A stretch of DNA of 64,000 nucleotides from Melampsora larici-populina 98AG31. Taxonomy: Eukaryota; Basidiomycota; Pucciniomycetes; Pucciniales; Melampsoraceae. Shown piece after piece: positions 47,178 through 58,848 of this stretch; within the stretch, counting starts at the first letter, position 1, and every line of letters starts with the position of its first letter. Below the pieces are notes generated by a model that was not told the DNA's origin, made no database searches, and was given only the letters and a program-made list of their open reading frames with translations. Location: assembly GCF_000204055.1 (NCBI RefSeq), contig NW_006768771.1, positions 871,766 through 935,765 of the forward strand. The letters are read 5' to 3'. The position numbers and the translations under genes were made by a program.

Positions 47178-50100
47178 TTATGCAGAGGGGCCAGCAACCG
47201 GAAGATCAGGTGAGGATGGTGCTGGTGAGGGTGTGGCGGACAGAGAAGCCTCTGAATGTTCTGCTTGAAGCTTTCGTTTCTTTATTCCTCGCTGCAAGAG
47301 TCCTGTGCGAAAAAGTCTAGCCTTTTGTTTTTCTCGCTTTTTCTTATTCAAGTCTGCTTTTTCCAGGTTAGATTCTGCCCAAGTGTCAATTCCCACCTTA
47401 ACTGCATCCGCCCATTCACGAGGGGAGATCTGATGAATTGGCAACTGTGCCCAATACCGATGCAGCTCGGCTGAATAGAACGCTGCAGAATTAAGGACAT
47501 ATTGATCGTTTTGGACATGGACCACAGCAAAGTCCATGACTTTGGATACCTGCCTTTCAATTACGGTTGGTCGAGTCTTTTCAACAGAACATTGGCTCTT
47601 ATTGCAATTGTGTTGCACGTTGAGTAGTCCTTCGATATCCTAGACAGGGCAAAAGGGATTCAAGTGTGAGTTATATCACGGTCAACAGTTAAAAAAACTT
47701 GTCAATTTACCTCAGGACGGATCCAGATAACCTTGTCAGTCTCCTCAATCTCTCGCATATTATAGAAACTACTGATATCTCCTGAACAGCATTTGGTTGC
47801 CTCAACTCTGGTTTGGCGTAAATCACAAGCTCCAACACCCCAGACCCTTTTAACACGAGCTATTGTCCTTCGGTTTGCTGTTTTCACAGAGACAAAGACA
47901 CCTTTTTCAACTTTTTGTTTGTTTTTCAAAGTGAGTCCAGTGAGAAGATGCCAATCCTTCTGTGTAAACGAATTGTATATTGTGTCTGGCACAATATTAT
48001 CTGGATTTGATGGTTGATCCGCAACAATATCTATTGAATTAAAACCATTAAAAATAGATTGATTGAAAACATGAAAGAATCTTGTTGTGGAGTTGACTCA
48101 CTTCCAACTTCAATATTGTGCTCGTCATTCCATGATGAGTTATATCCCAAGGCTCTTTGAAATAGAACATTAGTTTCAAAAATCTTTCGAACTTTTACAC
48201 TGGCTCGTAAGTATGTTCGTGATCGCTTGTCGTACAAGATTGTCCCTGCTGTGACTGCTCGCATGAGGCCGGTGTTGTTGAATGAATTCGAAATATCTCG
48301 ACTTGGACTGAGATGATTCGAATGAATTGAAGAGTAGCGGGTATTACCATTAAAACTTTCGAAATTTTCAGTACCAAATAAGAGCGCCGGGCCAAATCGA
48401 TCAATTGAATCACACAGGTGGATGAGCATATGATACTTAGGTTTATTGCACCATTGAGCCGACATCCTCACAATTGATGTAAGAAATGATTCAATATGCT
48501 GTTGAAGTTCGCGGAGATATAAATTCATATTACTGATCTCTGTCTGAAATATGTAAGGCGCCAGTAGAGAAATTGAGCTCCAGGTAGCACGCTCTTCCTC
48601 TGACAAGTCACATTCAAAAAATATAAATGGAGCCGCTTGAAGGACAGTGCGAAACTCTTTCCCATTGAGACTTAGAAAGTGTTGGATCATGGTCTTTGGT
48701 TGTATTGAAGGGATGTTGAGGCCAGAGGTATTAAAGGATCTCCAACGGCCACGTACACTGTCCTTTTCGCGAGCCGAGAGCTTCTTCATCTGATGTCTTA
48801 GGAGATACTTTACAACTCCCAATAGCACGACATGCAAGATCTCAACAGGGGTATCCTTGTGGCCGTCGAAGCCTGCTCAAGGTAATATTGAAAAATGATT
48901 AGTTATTTCTAAAAAAGAGAAAGAGAACATGATAAATAACAGAAAACTAACCATTCAACCGCAAAAATGGATTGAACAGACGTTCTCCAAAATCCTTGTT
49001 CAATTTCTCGCAGAAAACAGAAATTTCGTCATGTGAGAGCGAGGAGTCACGTAGCGCAGCCTGAACCTGCTTGACAAAGCACATGTTCAGTGTGTCTTTT
49101 AAACCTAATCTAGCTGATTCGGTTTCAAATAATCCAAAAGTTCCTGGACGCTGAGCAATTGCCCAGAGGTCTTTGGAACCCTTGATTGTTTGTTCCCAGT
49201 TGCGGCGGGGTAGTGAGAACTGTATGAAACAGACAAGAATCCATTAATTGCGCATGTAAATCGTTGCAGAAAACTTCAAACCAAGCTGACTTTATGACCA
49301 GACTCATCAATTCCAAGGAAGTTGCAAACATATTTCTCGGATTTTTTGTCAACCATTGCATGAACCTTCAAGTTACAAACTCTGCAAGGTGTAAGAGAGC
49401 TTGTTGGATTCAAAGTATTTGTGACCTCTGCGTGCATTGGAGAATCTCCTAAGTGACAGAGTACTACAGGGACTACAAGAACTTCGTTTTGGATCTTGTG
49501 ATCATATGCCACAAAACCTTCCGTACTTAGATGGCTATCATTTACTCAACAGACACATCAGCTAAATGCAGTTGGTTCAAGATGTTCTACTGTATCCTTA
49601 CTTACTTCAAAGATTCAATCAACGGATCAGCAAGTTCTAGTGCACCAGCCCTGTTTGAGGTTGTCAAGAAATGACAATTATATTCTTGGTTTGCCAGTTT
49701 TGGTGGCAACCCAGCTAAAGTGAAATAAAATGCTATATGTTTGTTCCATCTTTTGGAAATATTTCCAGAGAGATCATCACAGTATAGTACCAAAGGAACA
49801 TGGCAGATGATACGCCCACCTGCTTTTTCGCGCCATGGGTTCTTCAAGGGAACTCGGGTGAAATTTTCTCCAGATTGCTCTGGAAAAAGGTGAATTATGA
49901 ACAATAACCATGAAAATTGCCCAACATCGATGAATACAACATACCAAACATTTCATGTCCACAATGATCCTTCAATAGATCATCCTGATTTACTTCAATC
50001 TTATCAAACTCCCTCCAAAAATCTTTGACATTGATTGAGGATGAAAGATCAGAATCAAAGGTCGAAACCAAGGGGAACTCGATTCGAACCTCAGGTGAAC

Positions 50101-51179
50101 CAGCAGCATGGTTGTCTTGATATACCGGATTTGCAAAGACACACTTTGCAAATATGTCGGCACCACAACGGTAGAAGAAGACAGGAACAACAATCAGCTT
50201 TGATTGTAGTTGAACCGGCTCAAAAAGGTAAAAGTGCCCATGTGGTTGTTCCACCATTTGAACACGTTGGTCTCGATTCATTTCCTCACGCCATCTCTTT
50301 GATTGCGCTAAACGATCCAATTTCTCGTTTGGAGTAGGGAGAACTGGGATGAATTCCAGAAATTCTCTGACAAATGGATTTCCAAGTTCCTGCTCACGAT
50401 GGAGGTCATTATCAGGAACCACTCTCAACAGTAATTCAAACTGAAACTACTGGATGACTTGCCTGTTTCAGAATTTGCTCCACTTGCCGAGAATAGCACA
50501 GGGTACCAAGTGGACTTGAGGTCTCCGAAATGTTGAAATCATAGGTCTTCTTCAGCTTACGGCGACAGTTCTGTAAGCTTTTGTATCCGGGAAGCTTCAC
50601 ATCAAGGAGTGCGACAAAGGATCGCACTCTTTCGTATTGAAGCATGGACATCAGTGTCCTCGCAGAGCCCAAAATCAACAGGCCAACAAGTTGCTAAAAA
50701 ATGATAAGAGCAAGTCAGAACAAGGTCAGACAAAGTGCAAAGCGTACACACACCTCAAGACTCGAAAACGGAGCCCAGGTGGAGGCATCTGCGTCGATGA
50801 CTTCGTCAGAGTTGTCTCCGTCTGACTCTGATGCTTGGCTCTCAGAGTCTGGACCAATTGGGGCGTCTTGGCTGCTGTTGTCGCTCAAGGATGGTGTTTT
50901 AAACAAAGATGTATGGTCTTTTGTCCACATTTCAATCAATGTGCGACGGCGGCGTTCATCCTCAAGTGGATCGGCGGCAATTTCCACAGCTGCATTGTTG
51001 TAAGCTTCCTGATCGGCCATTTCGTCAGTCATATTTACGTTGTCATCGATATTGGGGCTTGGTCGCAAAGGTGAATGATTGGAAGTTTGGGTGATGGCCT
51101 TTTTGCGTGCGAGCCATTGATTGAAGTGTCGCTTATGTGATGGTCTGTTGCGATGATTGCGGATCGATGTGAACTTCAT
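47178..51179 (-). CDS. CMC/CACTA-like fungal transposase, 1146 aa
   Basis: Nine exons (51179-50754, 50693-50463, 50389-49945, 49879-49606, 49525-49282, 49219-48952, 48872-48102, 48030-47711, 47639-47178) join in phase with no lesion. I recognise a large family common in basidiomycete genomes. Likely catalytic motifs are VLYCDDLSGNISKRWNKH, VVLCHLGDSPMHAEV and GTENFESFNG, each with a conserved acidic residue, comparable to the Asp/Asp/Glu of Tnp2-type CMC transposases. LTPCRVCNLKVHAMV may form a zinc knuckle, and EILHVVLLGVVKYL and WCNKPKYHMLIHLCDSI lie before the last motif. The N-terminus is acidic. The last 250 aa hold two further conserved blocks and a basic stretch (KKKREKQKARLF). Intron 2 has a GC donor (CAG|GCAAGT), chosen because it restores the family reading QILKQ-ELGNPFVREF. 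Superfamily placement is by motif only. Confidence 0.78.
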
Positions 51180-51790
51180 CTTCTTGCCACCAGGACAAGC
51201 GGTACAAGAGAAGAAAGTCTCGTCTTCTTCTCCTCCAGGAGAACACTCGACAAAGCCTTCCTCAAGGATTCAAAATCAGCCTGCTGTCGATAATGCGAAT
51301 GAATCAAGAGTTGAATTGTTTACATTGTTCTACCATTGCTGATGGATTATAAGTTGATTCTGAGTCAGGCAGTGAGTTGAATGTAATAAATTTAAAAATA
51401 AAATGACTGATTGGAAAAATGAGCGCTCATCCTTTGGTCGAGGGTACTTTTAACGCACCAGGACTTAGCCCGCGGGCAGCTGAAAGCTAGCGGTTGTGGA
51501 CCACCAATCCATCCGCTGTTCAGAAAACTAGCGGGAACGTTTAGCATCATCGCGGCTTTGCACATGATGTGGTGAAATCAAGTTGTACATATGGAAATCC
51601 AATGGTTGAGGTGCGGAGTCTTATAGCCCGTCTGTACAGCCGGTACTCCGATTGGACTGTCGCGGGGTTTCACCTGGGTTTCACTGGTTAACTTTCACAA
51701 CCCCTTGACAGCGGGTTTTCAACAAAAAGTGACTTCGTGGTGTAAATGGAATCAAACAAAGAGAAGAATATAAATATATAAATGAAAATA
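51180..51790. other. Spacer between two minus-strand transposon genes
   Basis: No gene supported. It should hold the promoter of the CMC-like transposase and the 3' end of the Myb/SANT-like gene. Confidence 0.4.
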
Positions 51791-53086
51791 TTAGTAATGA
51801 AAAAAATCAAAAGGGATTGAAAGGATGAATGTGTATCTTACCATTCTACTGCGTTTCTTTTGTGAAGAACGTGGTGGCCCTTTGCCTTTGATATCTTCAA
51901 CATCTGATTCTTTGTCCTTATCTGAATAGGGAGTAAGAGGGGGTGGGAGGCCATCATCAGAGCTATCGTCATGGTTGCTTTCGATAGTTTGATGTTTTTG
52001 ATTGTCTTCAGAATCCGAAATGACAACCTCCTTTTGACAACCATGATTTCGAGATTTTTGACCATCTTCAGAATCTGAGACAATTATTTGCTTTCCAGCT
52101 CCAAAATCTTCATCTTCCTCGTCATCTTCATCTTCATCTTCCTCGTCATCTTCATCTTCCTTGTCATCGTCATCTTCCTCTTCATCGTCATCACCGTTGT
52201 CTTCATATTCAAAAAGTCCACTATCCATGATGCCAAATGCGTTGATGTTTCCTTTATCTTTGAAGAGGGCGTCCAGCTGGGCAAAACAAGGACATATAGA
52301 ATCCAGCTTTTCGGGCAAAGTCCAAATACCATGTTTATTGTCCTTTTCGTTAGTTCCAGAACCGGTACCCTTGTTCTTACGCTTAGCTAACATATACTTT
52401 CCTTTCCACCGCTCCACTCGCAGCTTGAGTTGACGACCAGTAAGTCTCATTCTTGTGTTGTTGTTTTGACGATTGTAATTGTTATTGATAGTACTTGCTA
52501 AATCATTTAAGAGTGTTTTCGGAGACATTGACTGTCCGGTGATCTTAGTTTTGCTACCACCACCAAAAAGTGCATTCCGGAAACTAGGACGATCGAGATG
52601 AGCTAGAATTTCTTCGTAGTCGGGTTTTTCCAAAGGCGGGCCTTTGTACATTGGGGGTTTTTGAGTTCCTCCTGAACCAGGAGTCGATTTCGATTTGGAA
52701 ATGCGTTTGGCACGAGGTTTTTGAGGTTTTCTAGTTGTCGATCCTGACTGATTTGGTGCTTTGGCGGCCGCAAGTGTTCTTTTAACTTCGTCAGGAGTAG
52801 TGGCACGAGGTATTTGAGCTTTTTTAGTTGTCGATCCTGAACCAATTGGCTGACCCGATTGATTTCGGGCTTTGGCGGCCGCAAGTGATCTTTTAACTTC
52901 GGCAGGCGTAGGCTTGCCCTTGCCTGTGTGTCCAGTGGCGGCAAGATCTGCCTGAAGCTGAAGTTGAGTCCGGCGAGGTGCACGGGCAACCTGGTGATGT
53001 TTCTGATGTCAGCGATCCATATCTGAGATTTGATTTGGGAAGATTGGAGGACTTACTGAACTAGCACGATTCTCTGATGTGGCCAT
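51791..53086 (-). CDS. Transposon-encoded Myb/SANT-like DNA-binding protein
   Basis: Exon 1 (53086-53057) reads MATSENRASS; exon 2 starts at 52990. Residues about 45-110 hold an internal duplication, VKRSLAAAKARNQSG and VKRTLAAAKAPNQSG, with identical GCGGCCGCC codons. Residues about 140-260 form a Myb/SANT-like domain (DYEEILAHLDRPSFRNALFG, then RQLKLRVERWKGKYMLAKRK, then GIWTLPEKLDSICPCF), followed by a long acidic run (EEEDDDDKEDEDDEEDEDED) and two SDSED boxes. Such proteins bind subterminal repeats and bring in the transposase. A strong donor GTAAGA follows SRM at 51842, so a last exon may exist; read through, the frame ends at 51791. Confidence 0.7.
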
Positions 53087-53200
53087 TGTTCAGAATGATG
53101 TTTTGATTCGATTGATTTCACTTAAATGAATTGAATGAAATGATTCAGATTGATTGATTGAGATTCGGATTGAGATTGAGATTCGGATTGAAATAAATGA

Positions 53201-53487
53201 ATTGAGATTGATCGAAAACAATTTGGTTGTAACTGGCTGATCAAGGATGATTCGGAAAGAGTTGGTGTGAAGAGGATGTTTTGAATGAATTGATTTGAAT
53301 GAATTGATTTGAATGAATTGATTTGAATGAAATGATTTGAAATAAATGGATTGAGATTTGGATTGAGATTTGGATTGAGATTTGGATTGAGATTCGGATT
53401 GAGATTCGGATTGAGATTGATCGAAAACAATTTGGTTGTAACTGGCTGATCAAGGATGATTCGGAAAGAGTTGGTGTGAAGAGGATG
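53201..53487. repeat. 78-bp direct repeat around a 12-bp tandem array
   Basis: 53201-53278 and 53410-53487 are identical (ATTGAGATTGATCGAAAAC...GAAGAGGATG). Between them lie tandem TTGATTTGAATGAA units and then GATTTGGATTGA units (about 53341-53410). The region is upstream of the Myb/SANT-like gene in the right subterminal zone of element A, where transposase-binding repeats are expected. Confidence 0.85.
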
Positions 53488-53559
53488 ATGATGGATGGAT
53501 TTGTAGAGTAGAGATTTGTAGATATGAGGATGGGATTTGAGGAGAATCAAAGGGATGAA

Positions 53560-53765
53560 GATAGGTAAGCGATGAGGATGGGATGAGGATGGGATGAGGA
53601 TAAGATGAGGTGATCGAAAGGGATACAGGTGATTGAGACAGGATATGAGAGGGTATGAGAGAGAAAGAGAGAGAAAAAGAGAGAGAGAGGTGATCGAGAG
53701 AGGGTATGGGAGAGAGAGAGGTGATCGAGAGAGGGTATGGGAGAGAAAGAGGTGATTGAAAAGGG
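53560..53765. repeat. Simple-sequence tract
   Basis: GGATGGGATGA units give way to a GA-rich microsatellite with repeated GTGATCGAGAGAGGGTATGG. Confidence 0.8.
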
Positions 53766-53992
53766 GTATGGGAGTCTCACCTGCTCCTACTTGCTCTCAC
53801 CGGATTTTTTTGAGTATGGGCCAAAGTACTTATAAATTATAAGATGGGCCAAAGTACTTATAAATTATAAATCATCGAGCCACCTCTAGAGATGGCTCGA
53901 TGGTCTTAAAACATAAGTTTTGTTTTAAGGACATCGAGCATGTCTTAAAACCTAAAAAAGTGCCTTAAAATTCAAACTTGAACTGCCCTAAT

Positions 53993-54519
53993 AGGGTGGT
54001 TCAAGAAGGGCTTTTACAGCCCTTTTTTATATTTTACATCATGTTCGGGGTCTGTAAATTTTGAGTAAAATTTTAAGGTTGTGAACCACCTTTAGAGGTG
54101 GTTCACGGTTTGGCGATCTTGTAATCAGCCTTAAATTTTTTAAATTCTGTCCCTGAATTTCCAAAAGACAGGGACAATTGAGCCAAAAAAAAAGAATTAC
54201 TTCCATTCTTTCTTTTTTTTGTTCCTGGATTCTGACAATTTTTGATCAAGAAAGGACCTCGTTTTCTTGTGTTTTTTTTTCTTGATGGCTTCCTCTTTCA
54301 TTAACAAAAAGTCTGTACAAAAACACAAGAAAACAAAAAAGAAAACAAAGCCAAAAAAAGAACGGTTGGGACTGTGTTCCTGAATTTACAAAGCTGTAAA
54401 ATGTAAGTTTACAGCATTCGCCGCTTTGCAATCAAGCTTTTTAAGGATTGAGCAACCTTAAAAAGACTGATCGCGACTCGGCGACCACGTGGCTCACGGT
54501 TCTCTTCTTGAACCACCCT
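53993..54519. mobile_element. AGGG-family MITE (element B, 527 bp)
   Basis: Inverted termini AGGGTGGTTCAAGAAG, flanked by AAT at 53990-53992 and 54520-54522. The left AAT is also the right flank of element A, so the two abut. A central palindrome GTGAACCACC...GGTGGTTCAC lies at 54081-54106. No coding capacity. Confidence 0.85.
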
Positions 54520-55064
54520 AATGTATTCAATATGTAATAAAAACTCCTGTTCAAATAATGGTTATCAATAATTTTCAATAATTGTGATTTTTTTTGATTG
54601 GTAGTAGGTACCATAATCTACTCAGCACAATAGGGCGGTTCAAGTAGAAAGTTGCGGACACGTGTGAAGAAACATCCCGAACAGTTTTTTTAGGTTGACA
54701 CTTCCTAAATTCCTTGTCTGCACTTTGACAGATGCTGTAAAGTTATGTTGTATGTCAGGGTGGCACTTACTTCAGGAGTTCTACTGGTAGACTTGAAGAG
54801 TAACTCTGACAAGGAATCCTATTGGGTACGTAGGATTATAGTAATGTATTTACTAGTAACGTAATAAACAACAGATTGGGTGTTAATTTATGAGTATATC
54901 CTCTACTAATTTATGTGAAAGGAAGAAGATAGCATCCACGGCCTACTGCAATTAAAGCAGGTCAAACTGGTCAGGTTCTAGGCCGGGGAAATTCTCAAAG
55001 TTATAATAAACCCCGAGTAGCCTGGGTATGTAACCGTAGGGATCTTGACAACTTCACATTGCAA

Positions 55065-55270
55065 CACCGCCAACATATTTACCTCGGATTACAAAATCCG
55101 AGGTATCCTTGGATGCAAAACCTCGGACAGAAGCTTCCCGAGGTTTTGATCCGAGGTTATTTCCAGGGCAAAAAGATACCTCGGGCGAAAACCTCGGACA
55201 AGGTCTGTCCGAGGATTTGCCTCCGATGATGCCTCGGATTTCTCAACCCGAGGCATCTATGCTGGCAGTG
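55065..55270. mobile_element. CACTG-type MITE, copy 2 (206 bp)
   Basis: Starts CACCGCCAACATA, ends with the inverse of CACTGCCAGCATAG, flanked by CAA (55062-55064 and 55271-55273). It is better preserved than copy 1: more of its CCTCGG/CCGAGG motifs are intact. The first hairpin (55081-55104) is in the opposite orientation to that of copy 1. Confidence 0.88.
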
Positions 55271-58082
55271 CAAGAACAATCGTACCTGACCAAGTAGAGT
55301 TTTACTGACTCAAATCAGGGACAGTAAAAGGAAAGGAAGTAGGACTGAAAGAATCCTTACTCACAAGGTGTAGGTGATGTTTCAAGGGTTGACACTTCTT
55401 ATAAGACTTTGATTAAAACTTTTTTAAATGGTGGAATCAACTCAGGATTAGAGAGATGATTGGACTGGGTAAAAATTGTTCTAAGATTGGTGTTGGTTTA
55501 AGAAGGTACCTTTTGTTCCTTGGTTGGGAAAGGTCCTCCTTCTTATACCTGCAGAAGCTTGATGGCCAGCTTGTGGGTGGTTGCTTACCTTCTAAACTCT
55601 TTGGCTCGTTCTCTGTCTTTCTATATCAAAAGACAGATGCAGTTTATTTAGTAGAGAGGTTTCTTTTTTAGTATCCTCTTTTTTGGGGTCTCAAGGTGAG
55701 TCCTTATTCATTTCCTCTTGGTACCGCGTTACTGCTCATGCTCATGTTTTATACTTTCATGTATTCATTCCCTTTTGGGAATCCTGGCGTTTGGTAGTCT
55801 TTTGGTTTCTCCTAGAAACTTCCAATATCAAATGTAAGGCTATCTGTCTTTCAATCTATCATCAGAATAACTGTATGTGGGTTTCTTTGTTCTAAACTGT
55901 TAATTTTTTCAGAAGCTTATTTTCTGTTGTCTTTGAAACTAAACACACAATGTTGGTTATTCTCTTTTTTATTTTGGTATTTTTAAGATTATTGTTTTTG
56001 TCTTTGAAACTAGACTCACGATGTCAATGTGACTTCAAAATAGTGAAATGAATATGTTTTTTCTTTCTATATATCTTACATTTTATGTCTCTATTGCGTG
56101 TAGCTTCTGTGGCTTTGGCTATGCCAAAGCTCAGGAGCTGACATTTTAAGTCCATGTATAATCAGGGCCACTAGTGTGTCCCAACATCTTTTTTTCCCCA
56201 TTTTTTTCCATTTGTTGTGCGCTCATTTTTTTTTCATTGTCACAACTGTTTCACTTTTTCATTTACTTGTCAAGGAATGACACCAGCCGAAGGGCCATCA
56301 CAGATAGTCCAGGATTTTGATCCCTTTTGTCGCACCTTGCAGCTCATCATCCTCAAACAAGCCTCATATTTCCTCATTTTCAACCTATCAAGATGCCCCG
56401 TGTGTCATACAGAGTCACTGTGATACGTTGTGGTGATCTATTTATGATATCAAGCAAGAAAAGTAAATCATCTTTCACTTTACTAATTTATTAGCAAACT
56501 TCAATATAGCAGAGAATTCAAAATTCAGGTTTTCAGATCAATTGAAGCTCTTAGAGGCTTATGTATACTTATTAGCTCATTATTATGTCATCTTATTTCA
56601 AAATTATTATTAAGATCAACATAGTTTACTTACAAAGTTATTACAAAAAGACAGAAAAAGAAAAGATAAGAAAAATTCGAAAATATAGGTGTAAAAGTTG
56701 GAAAATGGTTTTTAGCTTATTTATAATTAAGTTATGGGTTTTATGAGGTTAGAATATGAAAGAACAACAGTTTATTATACAGTAACAATTTTAATCTTCA
56801 AGGTTGATAAGGGAAAACAGAAGTTATTAGCAGAAAGGTACTTTTTTGAAGTTGGTAAACAAGGGTTATGCGTGTAGTTTACATATGTAATGGTAGTAGT
56901 AGTGGAAATTAAGGTTGCCAAGAGGATTTTCCGGGATTTTTAAGGTTATAGAAGATGATGTCATATTACATGAGCAAGAAAAAGAGAGTAGCAGCTGTGA
57001 AAAGTGAAGAAAATGGGTGAAAATCGTCGAAAATGGAGGTTTTCAGCTAATTACATATGTCAAATGACGTCAGATAAAGTTGGTAGATGGCTCATTCAAC
57101 GCAGAAGAGTGGATTACATAATGTACGACCTTTAAATCATGAGTAAAGGAGGTGTATGTAAAAAGTTATAAGGGAAATAAGAAATTGGTGTGAATCTCGA
57201 ATTTACAGTCACAAGTCACATGTAACACCAAAAACCTTAACTTCACAACTCAATATCTTACTCATCACTCATCAGAAGTAGGTCATGTAGGTGTCAGAAA
57301 TGATCAGTAACACGTGGGCTACAAGATGCACTTTAGTAATCAAAAATTGGAGCACATCTGAAAAAATTTGTAATCTCAAAAATTGGGTTTCAGCTAGTTT
57401 ACAAGGAAAAAATCACCTGTATTCATCTTAAGAAGTGCTGTACATCATATTATTGCGTCATTGATCACTTTTGGCTGTGAAAATTACATCATACATTAGT
57501 AACAAGATCATTACATTGCGTCATTACATGGTTTTTAGGGTTATTTAGGCGGATTTGACTGGTTTGTGAAGCTGTTGACTGTTTTAAAAGTTGTTACATG
57601 TGGATATAAGTACTCCTTGATGATTTTAGGATTGTAGTGCCCTTTTCTGCATCTTATACCTTTGTTGTAGTGTTATAAATCATCATTTATTTACTATATT
57701 TGTACTAAGATCACTTAAATCCGCCCCTTCAAAGCAAGGAGAAATTTATTTACGTGTGTTAAAGACTACAAGTCAAATTGGGAATAATACTTACAACAGT
57801 ATTGCTAGTAATAAACATAGTGTGTGACTTTTTGCGCTTAAAATCTGGGAATAATACTACACAACAGTATTGCTTTATTTTCTCTGGTGCTTTATCTATT
57901 TCTCTGTTATCACAAAGTGGTCAGCAAGTGCCCTTGTGCTGGTTTCTTTGAAGAAGGCAGTCTTTAGGCAACTTCTACTATATTACACGTAGTAGATTAT
58001 CCCTTCTTAGGTGTTGTAAAGCTCTTGTTGAGCTTTAAATACTACAACGCGAGCTAATCAACCTCTGTGTTGTCGCTCACAT

Positions 58083-58563
58083 CAACGCTGCCACAAATAC
58101 AATACTGGTATTGTATTGACAATACTCAGTAAAGTAACGGGTCTACAATACTCAGGAATCCAAGCCTCAGTAACATACCTGTATCCACAATACAATACTC
58201 AGTAAAGTACCTGTACCCACAATACAATACTCAGTAAATTATTGCAATGGCAATACTGTGCCGCCCATTACCTAGTAGCGTATCTTGTCACAATACCAAT
58301 CAGATACTGATACTGTATTGTAGTATTGCACTCCCAGACACAAAAACACCAGAGATTGTATACTCAATACCTCCCTGGGCCCATTGCGGTATTGTAATTG
58401 GGGTACAATACAATACTCAGTAAAGTAACGCCATACACAATACTGCCAGGAGGATTGGGCAGTAACGTATTGTGGCTGCAATACTGATACTGACAATACA
58501 ATACTAAAAATAACTACAATACCGTTGCAATACCAATACTGGTAAAGTAATTGTGGCAGTGTT
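58083..58563. mobile_element. hAT-type MITE (481 bp)
   Basis: A perfect 8-bp duplication GCTCACAT (58075-58082 and 58564-58571) flanks inverted termini (C)AAC(G/A)CTGCCACAA. The inside is many copies of CAATACTCAGTAAAGTA and its inverse. Termini and layout relate it to the outer layer of the nest at 13128-18598. It landed directly at the start of the Harbinger fragment. Confidence 0.9.
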
Positions 58564-58569
58564 GCTCAC

Positions 58570-58848
58570 ATGGACTCCAACCTACGTCTCCCAGGCCAAG
58601 AACCCAATCCCAACAATCCCACTGAAGGGGAGCTTCTTTTTGGCTACAATCCTGCATTGGCCATTTTGTATGATGAGCATTTCTATGAACAAGCACAGTG
58701 GGGCCAGTGGCTTGCCCAAGTGACCGCAAGACGCTATCTCAACAACCGTATCAGTGCCCCTTTACCTACACCATTTGACTTATGTGACATGCTCAGAACT
58801 CAACAAACTGATTTCTGCCAAGCCACCATTTTGAGTCACCACCTTTAA
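58570..58848 (+). pseudogene. Harbinger transposase N-terminal fragment
   Basis: A 92-aa frame aligns with residues about 50-125 of the transposase at 40153: GELLFGYNPALAILYDEHF against GSLFYPDNPEMAELYDHLF, and ISAPLPTPFDLCDMLRTQQT against FRAPLASPFNLNDMLCDRRT. The catalytic domain is absent. The apparent ATG at 58570 overlaps the MITE target duplication, so the original start is lost. Confidence 0.8.

Larger units (their letters stand above)
39789..53989. mobile_element. 14.2-kb multi-gene DNA transposon (AGGG family, element A)
   Basis: Both ends carry AGGGCAGTTCAAGTTTGA in inverse orientation, flanked by AAT at 39786-39788 and 53990-53992. The right subterminal zone has the palindrome CATCGAGCCACC...GGCTCGATG at 53873-53902. 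A 3-bp duplication fits CMC/CACTA or Harbinger groups. Inside are a Harbinger-like transposase (plus strand), and on the minus strand a coiled-coil ORF, a 606-aa unknown protein, a 1146-aa CMC-like transposase and a Myb/SANT-like protein. All frames can be spliced without lesions. Either this is one autonomous element with several genes, or a CMC element with a Harbinger inside it; I found no separate Harbinger ends. Confidence 0.8.
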
